Shown here piece after piece: positions 1 through 13,000 of a DNA stretch of 64,000 nt. Positions within the stretch are counted from its first letter, which is position 1. Every line of letters starts with the position of its first letter. Below the pieces are notes generated by a model. It searched no databases and was not told the DNA's origin. It saw only the letters and a list, made by a program, of their open reading frames with translations. Both the position numbers and the translations under genes were made by a program. This stretch comes from Amblyomma americanum (taxonomy: Eukaryota; Arthropoda; Arachnida; Ixodida; Ixodidae): positions 118,744,744 to 118,808,743 of the forward strand of contig NC_135497.1 in assembly GCF_052857255.1 (NCBI RefSeq). The letters are read 5' to 3'.

Positions 1-583
1 TGTGCCTCGTAGGTACAGTGTGCGCCCATGGTTAGGACCACTTCTTTGAATGCGGATCTCGGCAATCCCAGGGTGATCTTGTACGCTTTCCTTATATCTG
101 TGCATTTGTTTTCTATTCTGCCATTTTTACGGTGTTGTGGAAAGATAGGCAGCATGTCCACCTCGGAATGATCAGGGCTAAGACCGCCCGGAGTGCGTGA
201 GCTTGCTTTAAGGCGACAGGAGTGGACTGGAAAGACACCTGCTTTGCAACGACAGCAAGAAGGCGGGGGGAATGCAAGGCATGGAAAGCAAAAGCGAAAG
301 AAGCAGAAGCTATCGCTGGACTGACGACGAGCGCGGCTTGCTATGAAGTAAAAGGGAAAGTACGCAGCAAGCGCTGTGTTACGGTGACAAGGAGAGGGGC
401 AGTAAGGTGCGCTCGGCGTACTTGGCGACTGAGAAAAAAGAAATGGCCACAAGTGGGCCGTACCGCACAAGGCGAATGTAAGTTGTTTGACGGTAGAACA
501 AGTCACTAACCTGTCAAAGCAATGGTTTGTCCCAGGACACTTTTCCCATGCACTTCGTCCTGGAACGGCCGAGCACCAGGCGT
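1..583. other. No supported gene
   Basis: Anonymous sequence. Short open frames are present but show no recognisable domain, splice pattern or codon signal. Nothing is supported here. Confidence 0.5.
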
Positions 584-609
584 GGGGGGGGGGGGGGGGG
601 GGGGGGGGG
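584..609. repeat. Poly-G tract (26 G)
   Basis: An uninterrupted run of 26 G. A second pure run of 20 G lies about 50 bp downstream. Such tracts are prone to length error and can form G-quadruplex structures. Confidence 0.9.
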
Positions 610-661
610 AATCTTGTACCGATTAGAAAACCTGTGGGCACTCGGCGGCGCTGAGGATCGA

Positions 662-681
662 GGGGGGGGGGGGGGGGGGGG
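662..681. repeat. Poly-G tract (20 G)
   Basis: An uninterrupted run of 20 G, the second of a closely spaced pair. Confidence 0.9.
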
Positions 682-694
682 CGGATACTCAACC

Positions 695-802
695 GCAGGG
701 CCAACGCTGACTTGTGGTAGAGCATCCGCCTCGCATGCTGCCAGTGCAACCCCTTGCCTGTGCAGTGGTGCATCGCTTAACCGCTGCACCACTGGGTCGA
801 TA
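695..802. repeat. tRNA-derived SINE fragments (composite)
   Basis: The stretch GGTAGAGCATCCGCCTCGCA resembles the A-box and anticodon region of a tRNA-Ala-type SINE head, as in the copy near 14.1 kb. It is followed on the opposite strand by a CAGTGGTGCAGCGGTTAAGC-type head resembling the copy near 29.65 kb. Both are partial and lack a clear body, so the exact limits are uncertain. Confidence 0.35.
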
Positions 803-1839
803 GTGCTATGAAGATTCGCCGCGATCTAATAATGTGACACATTTTGCTTAGCTGCCTAGTCGGATTTGGAATATAATCAGAATTAGAACAGAATATGGGC
901 TGAGAGACAATTAACTCCGCATTGCAATACAATGAGAATAGAAATAAATTGGCGAGTGAAAGAAGCGTGCTACAGCATTTCCTTCGCATCATTCCATTTG
1001 ATTGCCTCTACATATTTCTTTTACTTTTCCGACATACATGTGGAAAAGCCGCTGACGGAAATGTAAAAATTTTTCGGCGGAACTGTAGGAACCAGTCAGG
1101 AATCGTGTGACTTCGGCCTAGACAAGTGTTTCGTGGCCACTGGTTACCACTAGGTAGCTGAGTGGAATCTTTTGCGGAAAGAAATGCTCCGGCAGAGATC
1201 TACCCCGTCCATTTTCAATCATTCATGCATTAAAATTCGCGTCTTTTCATAACACTTGCGCTTCTTGGGTGGGATAATTACAAAATGTTACGAATTTTAA
1301 CAAGTAAATTAGACCTGCCTTGCGTGGGGGTGGTCTAGTGTTAAAATGGCGAGGTGGTGGAAGTAAAACTCGTGCAATAAAAGAAGCCAATTTGTTGAGC
1401 AGAGTGCCATGCAAGCTGCACTAATATTCCTTATTAGAACCTTAGCGAGTACCATCATCCACCTGCGTGGCCGCTCGGTACTAGCCCCGAACACGATGCC
1501 TAGCGGGCCAATCGCTATCGGTGGCAGCTAAAGAAGGCCGCTGTCGCTTCAGGAAAGTGAACATGCTAAATGGGTCAGTTGGTACAGATTGATTATGACA
1601 CATGGTGTAACTATACTACGAAGGACTCCAACAGCTTTCGTGCTGTTTAAGTCTGCAGCGCTCATCGTGTGGTTATACGTAGTCCGTCCTTGTAGTTGCG
1701 CTCTGTGTCCCATAACGCTCTAAGGAAACCGTACTAAGAATCTCGGAGGCTCGTGAGTTCGACGATATCGCACCTCTTCTCTCTACGCACACTGCCGGTC
1801 GAATCATAATCGTTTTAGACCTAAGCTCTCAGATTGCGA
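803..1839. other. No supported feature
   Basis: AT-moderate anonymous sequence. I see no domain-bearing frame, repeat structure or RNA gene. Confidence 0.5.
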
Positions 1840-2470
1840 CATGCGCTCGAGTGCGTGTGACACGTTCATTCCGATCTAGTGCGCGCGCGCATTCCATCAC
1901 GTTGTCGCGAAAGACGCGTCGCGCCGACCCACTTGGGGAGAACAAGGGGGCGGGCAAAGGGAGGTCGGAGGGGGTGGAGGAGGGTGCGGATCGCCGCCGC
2001 CGGAAGATGACGATCAGCGCGCGGAGGTGGCGATCCCGGTTCCCTCGGCCGCAATTTCCTCGGCGGGCCGTCTTCTGGAAATTGAAATATCTTCCCCAGT
2101 GCGTCCGCGCGCGAGCGCCACCGGCGGATTTGGGGGCTGCCGGTTTCTCTTTTCCGGCCGCTGTGGCCCCTTCCTCCCTCTCTCTTTCAGGCCGCGTGCC
2201 TGCCTAATCCGACCGCCGGATGAGTCCGGTCCGCCAGGGGATTGGCGCAGTTGTTTGCGCGGCGGCGGTATCTGGCGCCGCCCCCCGCCCGCCAAGAAAG
2301 GAAAAGAGATGCGCGGGGAAACCGCGGATGATTGAGCCAGTTCGCGTCAAGAAGAGAGAAGTTTTTCTTGGGCGGCCGTGCCGTCCGGTCTTTGTCAACA
2401 CAGTGAACCGCCAGGTAAGAAGCATCAAAGAGGTGGTGGCGGTGGACAGCGGGGCCGCGTAGCAAGAACA
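1840..2470. other. CpG-rich island-like patch
   Basis: GC-rich with many CpG dinucleotides and GCGCGC runs, unlike the AT-richer flanks. Open frames occur on both strands, as expected for GC-rich DNA, but none resembles a protein family. It could be a promoter or an unmethylated patch upstream of the Pax gene, or a promoter of an unseen transcript. No TATA box or splice donor assigns it. Confidence 0.35.
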
Positions 2471-3330
2471 TTGCTCTGAAACGGTACACAGACAGCGTGC
2501 GACTTGCTTCCTTCCTATTCATTTTTTTTTTTGCCCTGTCCAGTTTGTACTCAGCACTGGCGCGGCTTTTCTTTTCGCTATGTACGTGCAATTCACAGCA
2601 CACACCGCCTTCACAAACGTTCAGCGCGGACACTTGCGCAATGCTATCATGTTGTCATTGGTAGAAACTAGAAGAGGACAGGCAGGAAAGGGAAAAAAAG
2701 AGCTAGACCATTGGGCTTTCTTCCGACAGAAATGGAAATCTTACGAAGAAATAACAAACACCCCTGCTTTCACTTTCTTTCATTTCACTCAGAAATATGC
2801 TCAGTCGGTTCGCTTGTTTATGTAGGTATTAGAACCGCGTAACCACTTTCCGTCTTTCTTTTACGGAAGTGCACATATATGTCTGCGTCGACGAACCAGA
2901 CAGGGAAAATGAACTGTATTGTCCATAGCCACATCCTTTGATGTAACCTTTCTTTAGGTTGGTTAAATTGAGTTATCCGCGCCTGTGAGAACTCATCTTT
3001 GCTCTAGGCGAAGCAGGACTGCAAGGGCAAAGATGTGCCGACAGATCTTATCTTCCCGCCCCCCCCCCTTTTTTTTGTTGTTAAATATATTCAGCCGCTA
3101 GATGCTAACACAAGCACTGATTTGGGGGTGGAAATAATCAAGGGTCTTTTTTTGAAAAAGTTAAAAATACCCATGTCTCAACCAGTTCAACAGAAAATAA
3201 AAATGCACCAATAGACGCGGAATTGTCTGGAAGCATGCGTGCTTAATTAATCTTTTTATTTACATTCAAGAAAATGAAACGAATTCTACTATAAAAGTCT
3301 TTATGTCAGTAATTTCCGTAAAGTTCTCGC
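2471..3330. other. No supported feature
   Basis: Anonymous sequence with short C and T homopolymers around 3059-3075. No gene or repeat family is recognised. Confidence 0.5.
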
Positions 3331-3899
3331 TGGTATTACACGCGTTGCGCAAGCACGTGGTCCGTCCTACATACTAATGCGATCTTCGTTATAAGCAATG
3401 GCTTCGAAGCAGCTCGATCGGAATGCACGCGGGCGACGCTAACGGACGCGAGCAACTGTTCGCAATAGCGCGCCAGCCCTACATAACGTGCACCCGAGCG
3501 CGCGCTCTTGACCACCACGACGGTCCTCGTGATCGTTGCACGCTGGTGGACGACGGTCCGTGCAAGGTCCGCATCTCGGGCCGGCAGCCCCTCGCCGCCG
3601 GAGGGAGGGAGCGAGTCACGCAGTGGAGCGCGTCTGCGGGAGAGGAGAGCCCGGTGGCCCGCGGACCATAAACCTCGGCACCCCGACGGGTCCTCCCCGG
3701 GCGGAAGAAAGGAGGAGCGAATTACAACCCACCATCGGCGAAGGCAGCAGCAAGAGAGAGATCGAAGGAAACGGAGACGGAGCAGCGCAGGAAATCTGTT
3801 CCGAGGCGCTGAATGCGAAAAGTTTCTCAATCCAATTACCCTCCGCGGCGGCCAGATGGAAAGCCACAGCATCTGACGCTTTCCCACGTCCCGGCCCCC
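3331..3899 (+). promoter_or_regulatory. GC/CpG-rich region upstream of the Pax gene
   Basis: A second CpG-rich stretch that ends directly at a TATA box and the predicted first exon of the paired-box gene. The open frames here are a composition effect. By position it is the likely proximal promoter. Its extent is an inference. Confidence 0.45.
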
Positions 3900-3906
3900 T
3901 ATATAA
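3900..3906 (+). promoter_or_regulatory. TATA box of the Pax gene
   Basis: TATATAA in a GC-rich setting. A start site about 30 bp downstream would fall near 3930, just ahead of the ATG at 3946, giving a very short 5' leader. The transcription start is inferred. Confidence 0.5.
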
Positions 3907-3945
3907 GGGAAAGATGTCGCCCACTATTGGCGCTTTGTTTGGGAC

Positions 3946-4009
3946 ATGTCGTCGGCCGCCACGGAGCCTGCGCGAGCACTGCCCGCCGCCGCCGCTGCCG
4001 GCCGCCACG
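3946..4009 (+). CDS. Pax gene, predicted exon 1
   Basis: ATG at 3946 with G at -3. It encodes 21 residues starting [12 protein letters not shown], followed by an alanine run, then a strong donor (G|GTGAGC at 4010). It ends in phase 1, which exactly fits the acceptor at 9219. There is no domain, so the call depends on signals and phase. A competing upstream ATG at 3913 is in another frame. Confidence 0.5.
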
Positions 4010-7000
4010 GTGAGCTGCGCGCGCGCGCGCACTTGTCGAGCGACGCCTGCGGCGTGCGTCAGCGGCCGCCTTCGTTTGTGGCACGCTGAGTTCAGGCTTT
4101 TTCATGGTTGTACGACCACCGAAAAAAAAAAACTTCCAGCTCAATACTTCTTCAGGTAGCGAAGTGTTTTCCCGCAAAATTGCGTCGTGTAGGCGAGATT
4201 AAATTTGCGTGTGCGTGTTAGCGACGGTGACCGCTTTAGCTGCCTCCTGTCTTCCGCCACCGCATGGAATGGTGGCCGTGAAAGCCGCGTTAATTCGACA
4301 ATGAGTTCCTAGATTTGTTTAACTAGAAAACTGCACCGTATTATTTATCGTTATCATTGATTTCAAACTGTCTCTCAATGAAAAAATGCGCTTGCTAAAT
4401 TCAGTGCGTGCATGAGAGAAGCACGAAACCAAAGTAACTAGTGCGTTCGCAACTTAAAATGGCGGTTTTTGATTTACTGTCTCATTCATACACAGAGATG
4501 TGCACTAATGCCTTCCACTGTCTTGCTGGGTTCGATCCAGTAGAACCGCTAGTTTGGTCGGGCATTTCTTCTTTACTCTTTCTAACCTACCTGTCGAAAA
4601 CGCGTGCGCTTTCCACAGGTATGCGGCACAAACAGTGAAAAATATTTGAGCTCTGAAACAAAATATACTTCACATTGCTTGTATGTTTTGATTTAATTTG
4701 TCAATCTGGAATGTGTGACACGCATGAGTACACATAAAAAAGCGTCACTGAAGCAGGATGCCCCCTGTCAGTTTAGTACTACATCACGACCGTAACTGCT
4801 TTATTTACTTAATTTTTCTGTTATGCGGAGGTGACTTTCCTCAAATGAACGAAATTGCCTGAGTGCCCACCAGGCAGATCCAACCTCAGACTGAAATTGT
4901 TTTTCTTTACTGCTTTTTCTTCGCTTATTTCTTGAACTGGAACGTTCATTGTGAACTTCCTTTACTGTCGGTGGAGCATTTATAAGGGCTCCTTCTTTTT
5001 TTATTTGCATTTACGTACACTGGCTAAAGGTTACGCATTGACCTGGCAGCGCGAAAAACGCACGGGCCCAACTCTCCCACTTGTGTCTGTATACTTTTGC
5101 AACCCGTTGAAAATGATATAGTTATGCGTGCTCCTCGTAGCCGTTCAACTTCCCGTGTTGGCAGTTCACAAAGGTGACAATCTTTATGCTGTTTTCGTTA
5201 TTCTCACGCAAAAAAAAAACTGGGTAAGAACGTGCGTTATAGCTTTTAAAGTGCCTATTCGTCCTGTTCTCTAGTGTGTCGCGAAGGTGATCCTGAAGGA
5301 AAAAGTTGCTGCTTACAATGGGGGTGAGGTGTGAGTTGACGGCGCGCCGATTTATTCTTGCGCAAATGTGAAAAATTTGAGGCTGTCGCAAATAACGAAG
5401 TGCTTCAGTAACCCTGCACACGTTGAAACGTCACAGTATTTAGAATCGAATCATGTTACATGCTCGCACCGAATGCCGTTTCTACTCAGTTCTGCTGTGT
5501 GATGCCTTAAAATTACCGAATATTTAATAACAGACACTCTTCTTCAACTTCAGTCTAGCATAAGGCGAGCCTTAGTAGGTTGGCGCGCGACGTAAAGTTA
5601 CTGATGTAGGCAGTCCATCTTTGCTATTCTACTCCGAATCACATTAGTAGGTACCGGTAGGGTTTGTGCAGAATATTATAAGACAGAAAACAACGTCTGG
5701 GTTGAGCACTTCTATTTATGATTGCTTTTTTGCGCAGCTCGCGGGGAATCGGATTTGTGTCAGATGGTATCTGCCGGAAAAGCATTTCGGTGATGTAAAA
5801 CGAAAAATCGCGAGAACCTGTAAACATTCTGATCGTAGGACAGCAGTCAGCTCTGCTGGCCGCCACCTTTCGGGTACTACATCATTGGCAGGCCGTTCTC
5901 CCCATTTTCTGTTGAATAGTGGCCGTTGGAACGATTGTAAACTATCTGACAAGGAAGGACGCGATGAGGTCACATTACGCGTTCCAATAGAAACTAGCAA
6001 TTATATGTCGCTGTCGTGGGATCAAAGCCTATATTAAATGATTCGGAAACATCACTCCTTCATCGTGGCGAAAATTTAATAATGTGGGCGTTTGGTCACT
6101 TCAAATAAGACGCACTGTGATCAGACACGCTCATTTTAACCTTCAGCTAGCCTGTGATGCCCTGTGTGGTCCGGTAGCTGCCGTGATGTGGGCAGCGGTC
6201 AGTCCGTAACGGTGACCGAGTTGTGAACGTCAGTCAGTTCAGATCTGGACTAGATTTACCCGGCACTGATCAGTAAGATCAGTACGGCTTTACTGCCCAC
6301 GCCTGTGCTTTGAGATAGCGGTCTCAGAGTTGATTTCAACGAGCAAGACACTACCATTACACAATCCAGTAGAAAAAAAAATTGTTTTTTAATCAATGGC
6401 CTTGACATGGAAATCTAGACATAAGTTCGAGCAATGAGGCCCACTTCTAGGTGTCAACGACATAAATAGAGCGCAGCTACCTAAAGTCGGGACGTGGGGC
6501 TATCGGATGAGAAAAGCGCCAGGTTGGCGAATGCGTGCAAGACTGCGAAGGAGTGATTTCTCCTCGAGGGACTTGAGCGCGTAAGGCTTGCGTATGATGA
6601 ATATAGCGCGCATGCATTGTTACCAGACTTTCTGGGCTCGTGTTGCGTCGCACGTATTAACACGTTGCTAACGGCTGACTTTTCGTTTAAACAAAGAATA
6701 AGGACGCCTACTGTGCGTTGGAAGAATTATAGGCCATTTCTTACCTGAAGCTTTCGCTTTTCATTTGATGAAGCAGCATGTAGATTTGGGTCACATATCT
6801 GCTGACAAAACTTCTCGTGCCAGCAAAAGTTCGTGGTGATGTGATTCGCTCCACTATGACGATTTTGTGTGTAGATATGTTTGGCGTTGTGCTAATACTA
6901 AATACGGCGCTTTGTTCAACATGAATTGTCATATGTAAAAAGAGAAACATTTCCTGAGCCACATGTTTTCAAAGCATGTTCCTGGAACGTGAAAAGTTTA

Positions 7001-10000
7001 AAAAATTGCAGCAGGAAAACGCATGTTTCAGACTGAAGGCGGGTTGCTGTGTCCGATTTTATTTGTCATTTCTCTGACACCTTAGTGAACCGCTTGCAGA
7101 TCGCTGTATGAAGCAAACCAGTGGGTTGCAATTTAACTCTATAACGTGCAGAAGTCTTGAGGCCTGTCGCACTTTTTTTGAGTGCTTTCAAGGATATTTA
7201 TTTCCAATTGGTCACTCTTTGTCTGGTTCAGTCTGTGAAAATAAGCTGGTCCACCTCGGCAGGCCAGAAGTAAAGCTAGATCATTCTGTCCTGTATTCTG
7301 TTCACATCTTGAGCAAAAAAATAGACCTTTGAACGTTACCTACCTGAAGACAAGCTTTTCACACTCTTGTGCGCTGTCACCTTCTCTTTCTATGGCTGGT
7401 CTCTTGGAAGCATGGAATCAGAACATGTAAGCGCATGTTACCAAGCAGAGCCACCAACATGAACAAAAAAGTAGAAAAAAAGACCTCAATAGCAAAATTT
7501 TTGTAGCAGCTCAACATTTATCTATATCTTCTGAATTCGTACGATATGCGGGGTTTAACTTCCAAAAGCTCTATATGAGCTATGGAGACGCCGTAGCGGA
7601 AAGTTACGGAATAATTTCGAACACCTGGGGTTCTTTAACGCGCAATGACATCGCACAGTTTACCGATATTTTTTGTGTATCCCGTCCATCGAAATAGTTT
7701 GCAGAGTTCGTAACATCCCCATGCCATCTTTAAGTTAGGTATATCATTACCGCGAATTGTCTTCCTGATCAGCGAATCGAACCAGTCTTAATTATGAGGT
7801 GTCAAAAAACTTTTGAACTGTTCCTGCCATTTCATTATCAGAAACTGTCGCTGACTCAGCCTGCATGCTGCACTGCCTTAAAATTCATTTGCGTGAGTCG
7901 TATTCAAGTGCATTTAAGCCAATTTGGGCGCATGAATTAGAGGCGAGCACGACGTTTCTCGTTCTCGACCGCACAAGAGCACGGTGACTGGAACACCGAT
8001 AAGCTTACAGAATTCAGAGAAGTTCAGTGAGCTTATCGGCGTTCCACGGAACGGATTTGGCTTTCATAACCTCCAACAAAAAAAATCTACAATAGAATCC
8101 GGCTTAACGGCTCTCTGAACCCAAGCTAGTGGGTAAAATGTCTTTCTTGTGTGCTTTCCTGAAGTGCAGAGCGAAAGTCACATTTCCTGTTTTTCGTCAA
8201 AGCTGGCTTCACTGCACGTATAGCCTTTATGCTGTGAAGCTACTTTGAACAATCTTCTTGGCAATCAAAAGACCTGCTCTTACCTGTACGCAACAAAAGA
8301 CAAAATGCGACATCTGTGAACATGCTGTTCCAAAACATATCGATATGTTTCGCTGTGCGAAATATATTCTACTACATTTTCTTCGCCAAGACTACCTTGA
8401 CGAAATGCTATGGTGACTGCGGCTCCACTTTTACACGCTGTCCACGCGTATGGCGCCTCGTCTTAAAAAATCCTGCTCTCCAAGCCACTTGTAAACAATG
8501 GTTTGTTGTAAACCGTGCAGTAAGCTTGATACATTCAAGGTAAAGCGTTTATTACGGTTTAAATGTTTCGACACATGACTTTGCAGAGACGCCGTCCTAA
8601 TGAAAACCCCGTATGGGTTCGGGTGCAGTCTGCTGCAGATAAAGGAAGGCATGAATGTAGGCACAATTTCAGAACCGCAGCATTAGTCGAGGCTTCGTTA
8701 AAAAAAATCGAATGTATCTGAATAGAGTATTTCACTTTAAAGCATTAAAACTTTCCACGTCTGCTGAAAGAGCGAGAGAAAGCACGTGGCAGGTATATGA
8801 AGTGTTTTAAGCGGACAAAATTCACAAAAAAAGCGATTGCTTAATATGGCAACTTCATGTAAGATGTCAACAGAAACGTCATTCTTCTTTCTTGATGTTC
8901 TCGTAGGCGTTATTTCCGCATGAAATCTTTTATGAATTCTGCTGCTTATTTTGGTATACTTTGCGAAAAGTCGTCGCGGTTCAGTAACTAGAGTTCCTAT
9001 TTCTTTATTCTTTGTGAAATAGGGCCTAAACTGAAGAAAATCTCATCTAGTCAATACATTACATCATTCATTTGGATGCTGCAAACTTCTGAAACGCCGT
9101 AACGTCTGAAGAGTCGCAAAACGCGCGGGTCCTCGCGATTCCTCTCATGTACGGTCTCGCACAAGGCGCGTTTCTGTACTGCACAATGGAAGCGATGGAC
9201 GGCCAGCCCTCTTTGCAGGCGCGGCGTCGCGCGGTGGTGCCGGAGTGCGGAGCGGCGGGGAGCCGTCGTCGGCTAGCTGCGGCGGCGTCAACCAGCTGGG
9301 CGGCAGCTTCGCCAACGGCAAGCCGCTACCCTTCCACGTGCGCCTGCGAATCCTGGAGCTGGCCTTGTTCGGCTACCGGCCATGCGACATCTCACGCCAG
9401 CTACTCGTCTCTCACGGATGCGTCTCCAAGATCCTGGCGCGCTTTACCGAGACCGGATCCATCCTGCCTGGAGCCATCGGTGCCCGCCCCTTTAAGTTGC
9501 ATGATAGCGGCAGACCTCAAGTCACCGCCCCATCTCCTTTCCAGTTGTGGTTGATATCAGACTACGGTTTCTTAACTCCCACTATGCTCAACAGCTGGCA
9601 GAATGGCAGCGTTGTTTTGAATGAGGGTACTTGGAACGTGACGTTTTGTCTTTAATTCGTACAGACTGCCATGCTACAAGACTGTCGGAAAATCACCAAG
9701 TAAAGAAAATGAAGGATTTACCGCTTTTGTGACTATGCTCCGCGTTGCTAGTGAATTTACACCGAGCCGAGACCTACAGGCGCATCTTCAGGATTTACGC
9801 ATCTCAGTGCGCTAAGAGATATCAGGTGGCTAAAAAATCCTGAACATATTATTCCTCAGAAGAGACTGTGCATAAGTGGCTAACCGCCGTAAGATATTTC
9901 GCCTTTTCCGCACAAGACCCAGACGTCGGTCAAGTGACATCAAGCGTTGAGTGAAACCCTAAAGTTGCTAAGAGCATGCTCTGTTTTCTACATGAGGATA

Positions 10001-13000
10001 ATTCACTGGTCATTTCCTGAAACGGACGCAAGCAAAGAAGGCTTTTGGAATTTGTTGAGCATTTTTCCCCCTTGACCTCGTTAGTGGTACGCATGTCAGT
10101 GTGGGCTTAATCGCAGCGTATTCACCGGGTCGTATGCAGTAAGTTCGCAAAACCTTGCTGCTACTCTGAAGCTGCACTGAGGGCGAAGCTTTTAGCCCTT
10201 CTCACCATACCTCGGCAAAGTCATCAAAGCTCACTCAGCCGCTCACTCGCAAAAGTTCGATCAACATACGGGCTCACTCACTCACACTCACAGAATGAAT
10301 GAATGAATGAATGAATGAATGAATGAATGAATGAATGAATGAATGAATGAATGAATGAATGAATGAATGAATGAATGAATGAACATTTATTTGCAGAAGT
10401 GGCGGATGGAGCTTCTGCGGGTGGGGCCCTTGGTCCAGGGCCCCAGTGGCTTCTGCTGACTTCTTGGCGATAATGAGCAGTGCCTCCTGGTCTTCCAGGG
10501 AGACGCTGGCCAGCTTCACTTACTCGAACTCATGAACTATAACTTAATTAGGCTCACGACTAATCTGGGCTCTCTCACTCATCTCGCCTCGCGACTCACA
10601 TTAGCGTGAGAATGCGCTCAATGTGTGTGAAAGATGCGCGAGAAGGGACCCCCTGCTCCAGCACAGAGTCACCGTGAAGCCCAGTCAAAGCTTCCGACAC
10701 AACCACATGCGGCTCATTACCACGTCTCATTACCACACCCGCGTAAACTAATGGGACAAAACGCCATCTTCCTCGTTTCCACGGAATCCTCTTCTTCGGT
10801 CACCCACAGGCATCGAGAAGCCGCCTCACTTTCAAGCTTCCTTGGTCGCGGCAGTAAACCTTTAATACCCTCTGCAGTCAGCAAACGAAGAGGAAAAAAA
10901 TAATTCTAAACACCATTGTCGCGAAATACACAGATCATGATGCGAGCATGAGCGAGGACTCTCGACTCAGATCATGTTCCGAATGTGAGTCCGAAATCAC
11001 TCACGACTCAGATAATGATCTGCATGTCAGCCTGAGTGAGCCCGAGTGAGTTGACTCCTGAGTGAGCCCGAGTGAGTTGACTCCTGAGTGAGTCCGCCGA
11101 TCTATACTTCTCACTAGCGAGGTCAATTGCAGCTGTAGTGCCACATCGCTCGGAGTTTGCGCGCTGTGGTAAGGCACACATTAGCGTGAGCACTGACAAA
11201 ACTTCATACATGTCCTACGTGCACGTCCTGAATCGTTTTGTGAAGTTTTTATAAGGCGTGCGTAATGATTTCGAATTAACACCGCAGGCTCCAAGGTACG
11301 GCGAAGTGCCGGGAGCAGTGATACCGGATACCACGTTAGCACGACGTGGCCAAAAGACCATGGCGCTGCTCTCTATTTCGATTCGTTTTTATCCTCTCGC
11401 TTTTTTATATATATGAGAAAGTGCGCATGCCAAGCGTGCTCAGTTCTATGAGCCATTTTTAAGGCTCTTTTCAGGTACAAAAATGAGCAAAAAAGGGCTT
11501 TGCATGAAAATGAAAGAAAAAAGAAAATGAAGGGGGATGGGGTAGCTCCCTGAGCTAGTTGCATTTCATCTATCCGTACCGTGAGTGTTTTCCTTTCATT
11601 GTGTTCGTCTTTTTTAGCTCTGCAGTTATGTCGAAGTTGCATTTCATCTTACGTTGTGCTGCACGTAGAAATATGTCTAGATTTTAAAAAAAAATAACTT
11701 GGAACACTTCATGTGCCACCTGCATGCAGTTGTTTCGAATAGTCGCCCACATTTTTGATCGAGTGGAACATCATAAACGTATTTTAGTACATGTCTGTCA
11801 TGTTTTACATAATGGCATGTTAATATTTTCAGCTAACGAGTGTACCAGTGCAGAAAGAAAAAAAAACTGCGCATCGACTACCTTGACAATGATTGTTCCG
11901 AGTTTTACTTTTTTCGCAACCTACGCACTATTTTTCACGTAATCGTAAAAGTTTATGAAGAATAATGAATTAGTTGATAAATTATGACCTGTAACTGAGT
12001 CATCACTCTGCACTTCCAATGTGTTGCCACTAAGTGCCTTTATGCAACACAGACGACAAGACAATGTTGTTGCAGTTTAAAATTGTGTGTGAATTAATCC
12101 AGTAGAACCCCGCTACTTCGTTCTTCACGCGAAGGCGAGAAAAAAAACATACCAGCCGAGAAATGTACCCGAACATATCGCGTGAAAAATCCTCCCCCCC
12201 CCCCCACCCCCCCATCGTTTTCCATTGCATTTTTTTTCCTACACGCACAACATGCGTCTCTATAATTTTAAAGACTCTGTGTCTCTCGCATGCAGAGCGT
12301 CCTAAACGCCCAGCAAAGACTTTCCGTCTGTCCGGGCAGCTGTCGGTAGAAGGGAGGCAGCAACGAAGAGGAAGCGCGTACAGAGAGGGTTGCGGCAGGC
12401 ATGCACTTATGCACTGTTTTCATGGCGGCCGCTTAAATCCTATACTATCCTCGTCTCTTAGAATCTACAAGCTGTCTTTTAAGCTGCAAGTGAAAAGGAA
12501 AAAGTTGGTGGCATAAGCAAAAATTGGCGGCGGTTTAGCTATGGTTAAACCTCGAGTGACGCGATAGCTACAGCTGGCTGAGTGGAACTCGGTCACGTGA
12601 CAAACCACGTGATGAACAACGTGATCAGCCACGGCGCCGCGTCGCCGGCATCTGCTCTGCACCACGTGACAGCATGGCGGCCCGCCACCCTGGCAAGAAA
12701 TGCTACCGTAATGTAGGTCTCGCTACAAAAGCCCCGGAGCCAACCCAAGGAACCGTATCTCGTAGCTGCCCACACGCTGTTTCTCGCTACGTAGTTTCGT
12801 GTTTGCGCCATCAGTCGTTCGCGCTCACGTCACAACGGTGGAGGAACTGCACCAACAGCCGCAACAAAATTCACATCGCCTGGAAGCGAGCGGGACGTCG
12901 CTATGGTCAAGCGCCAATGGAGTGTCGGCAGCCCCGGCCAACGTGCCATCCCCGTGCCGAGTGCTGTAAACGTAGACTGTTAAGATGCCGAATTGGGGTA

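Noticed and set aside
222..509. 95-codon + strand frame rich in Arg/Lys
   Set aside because: No domain, no splice signals, composition typical of chance in purine-rich DNA.
514..811. Pro-rich and Gly-rich frames over the poly-G tracts
   Set aside because: They are translations of homopolymers, present on both strands.
1851..2633. Overlapping open frames on both strands in the CpG-rich patch
   Set aside because: High GC removes stop codons. The frames overlap in several phases and show no family resemblance.
3536..4159. 207-codon + frame across the Pax promoter and exon 1
   Set aside because: It runs through the TATA box, in a different frame from the exon that phases with the paired domain.
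9147..9554. 135-codon frame with ATG overlapping Pax exon 2
   Set aside because: Alternate frame of the paired-domain exon. The translation is Ala/Ser-rich shadow, whereas frame 2 gives the conserved domain.
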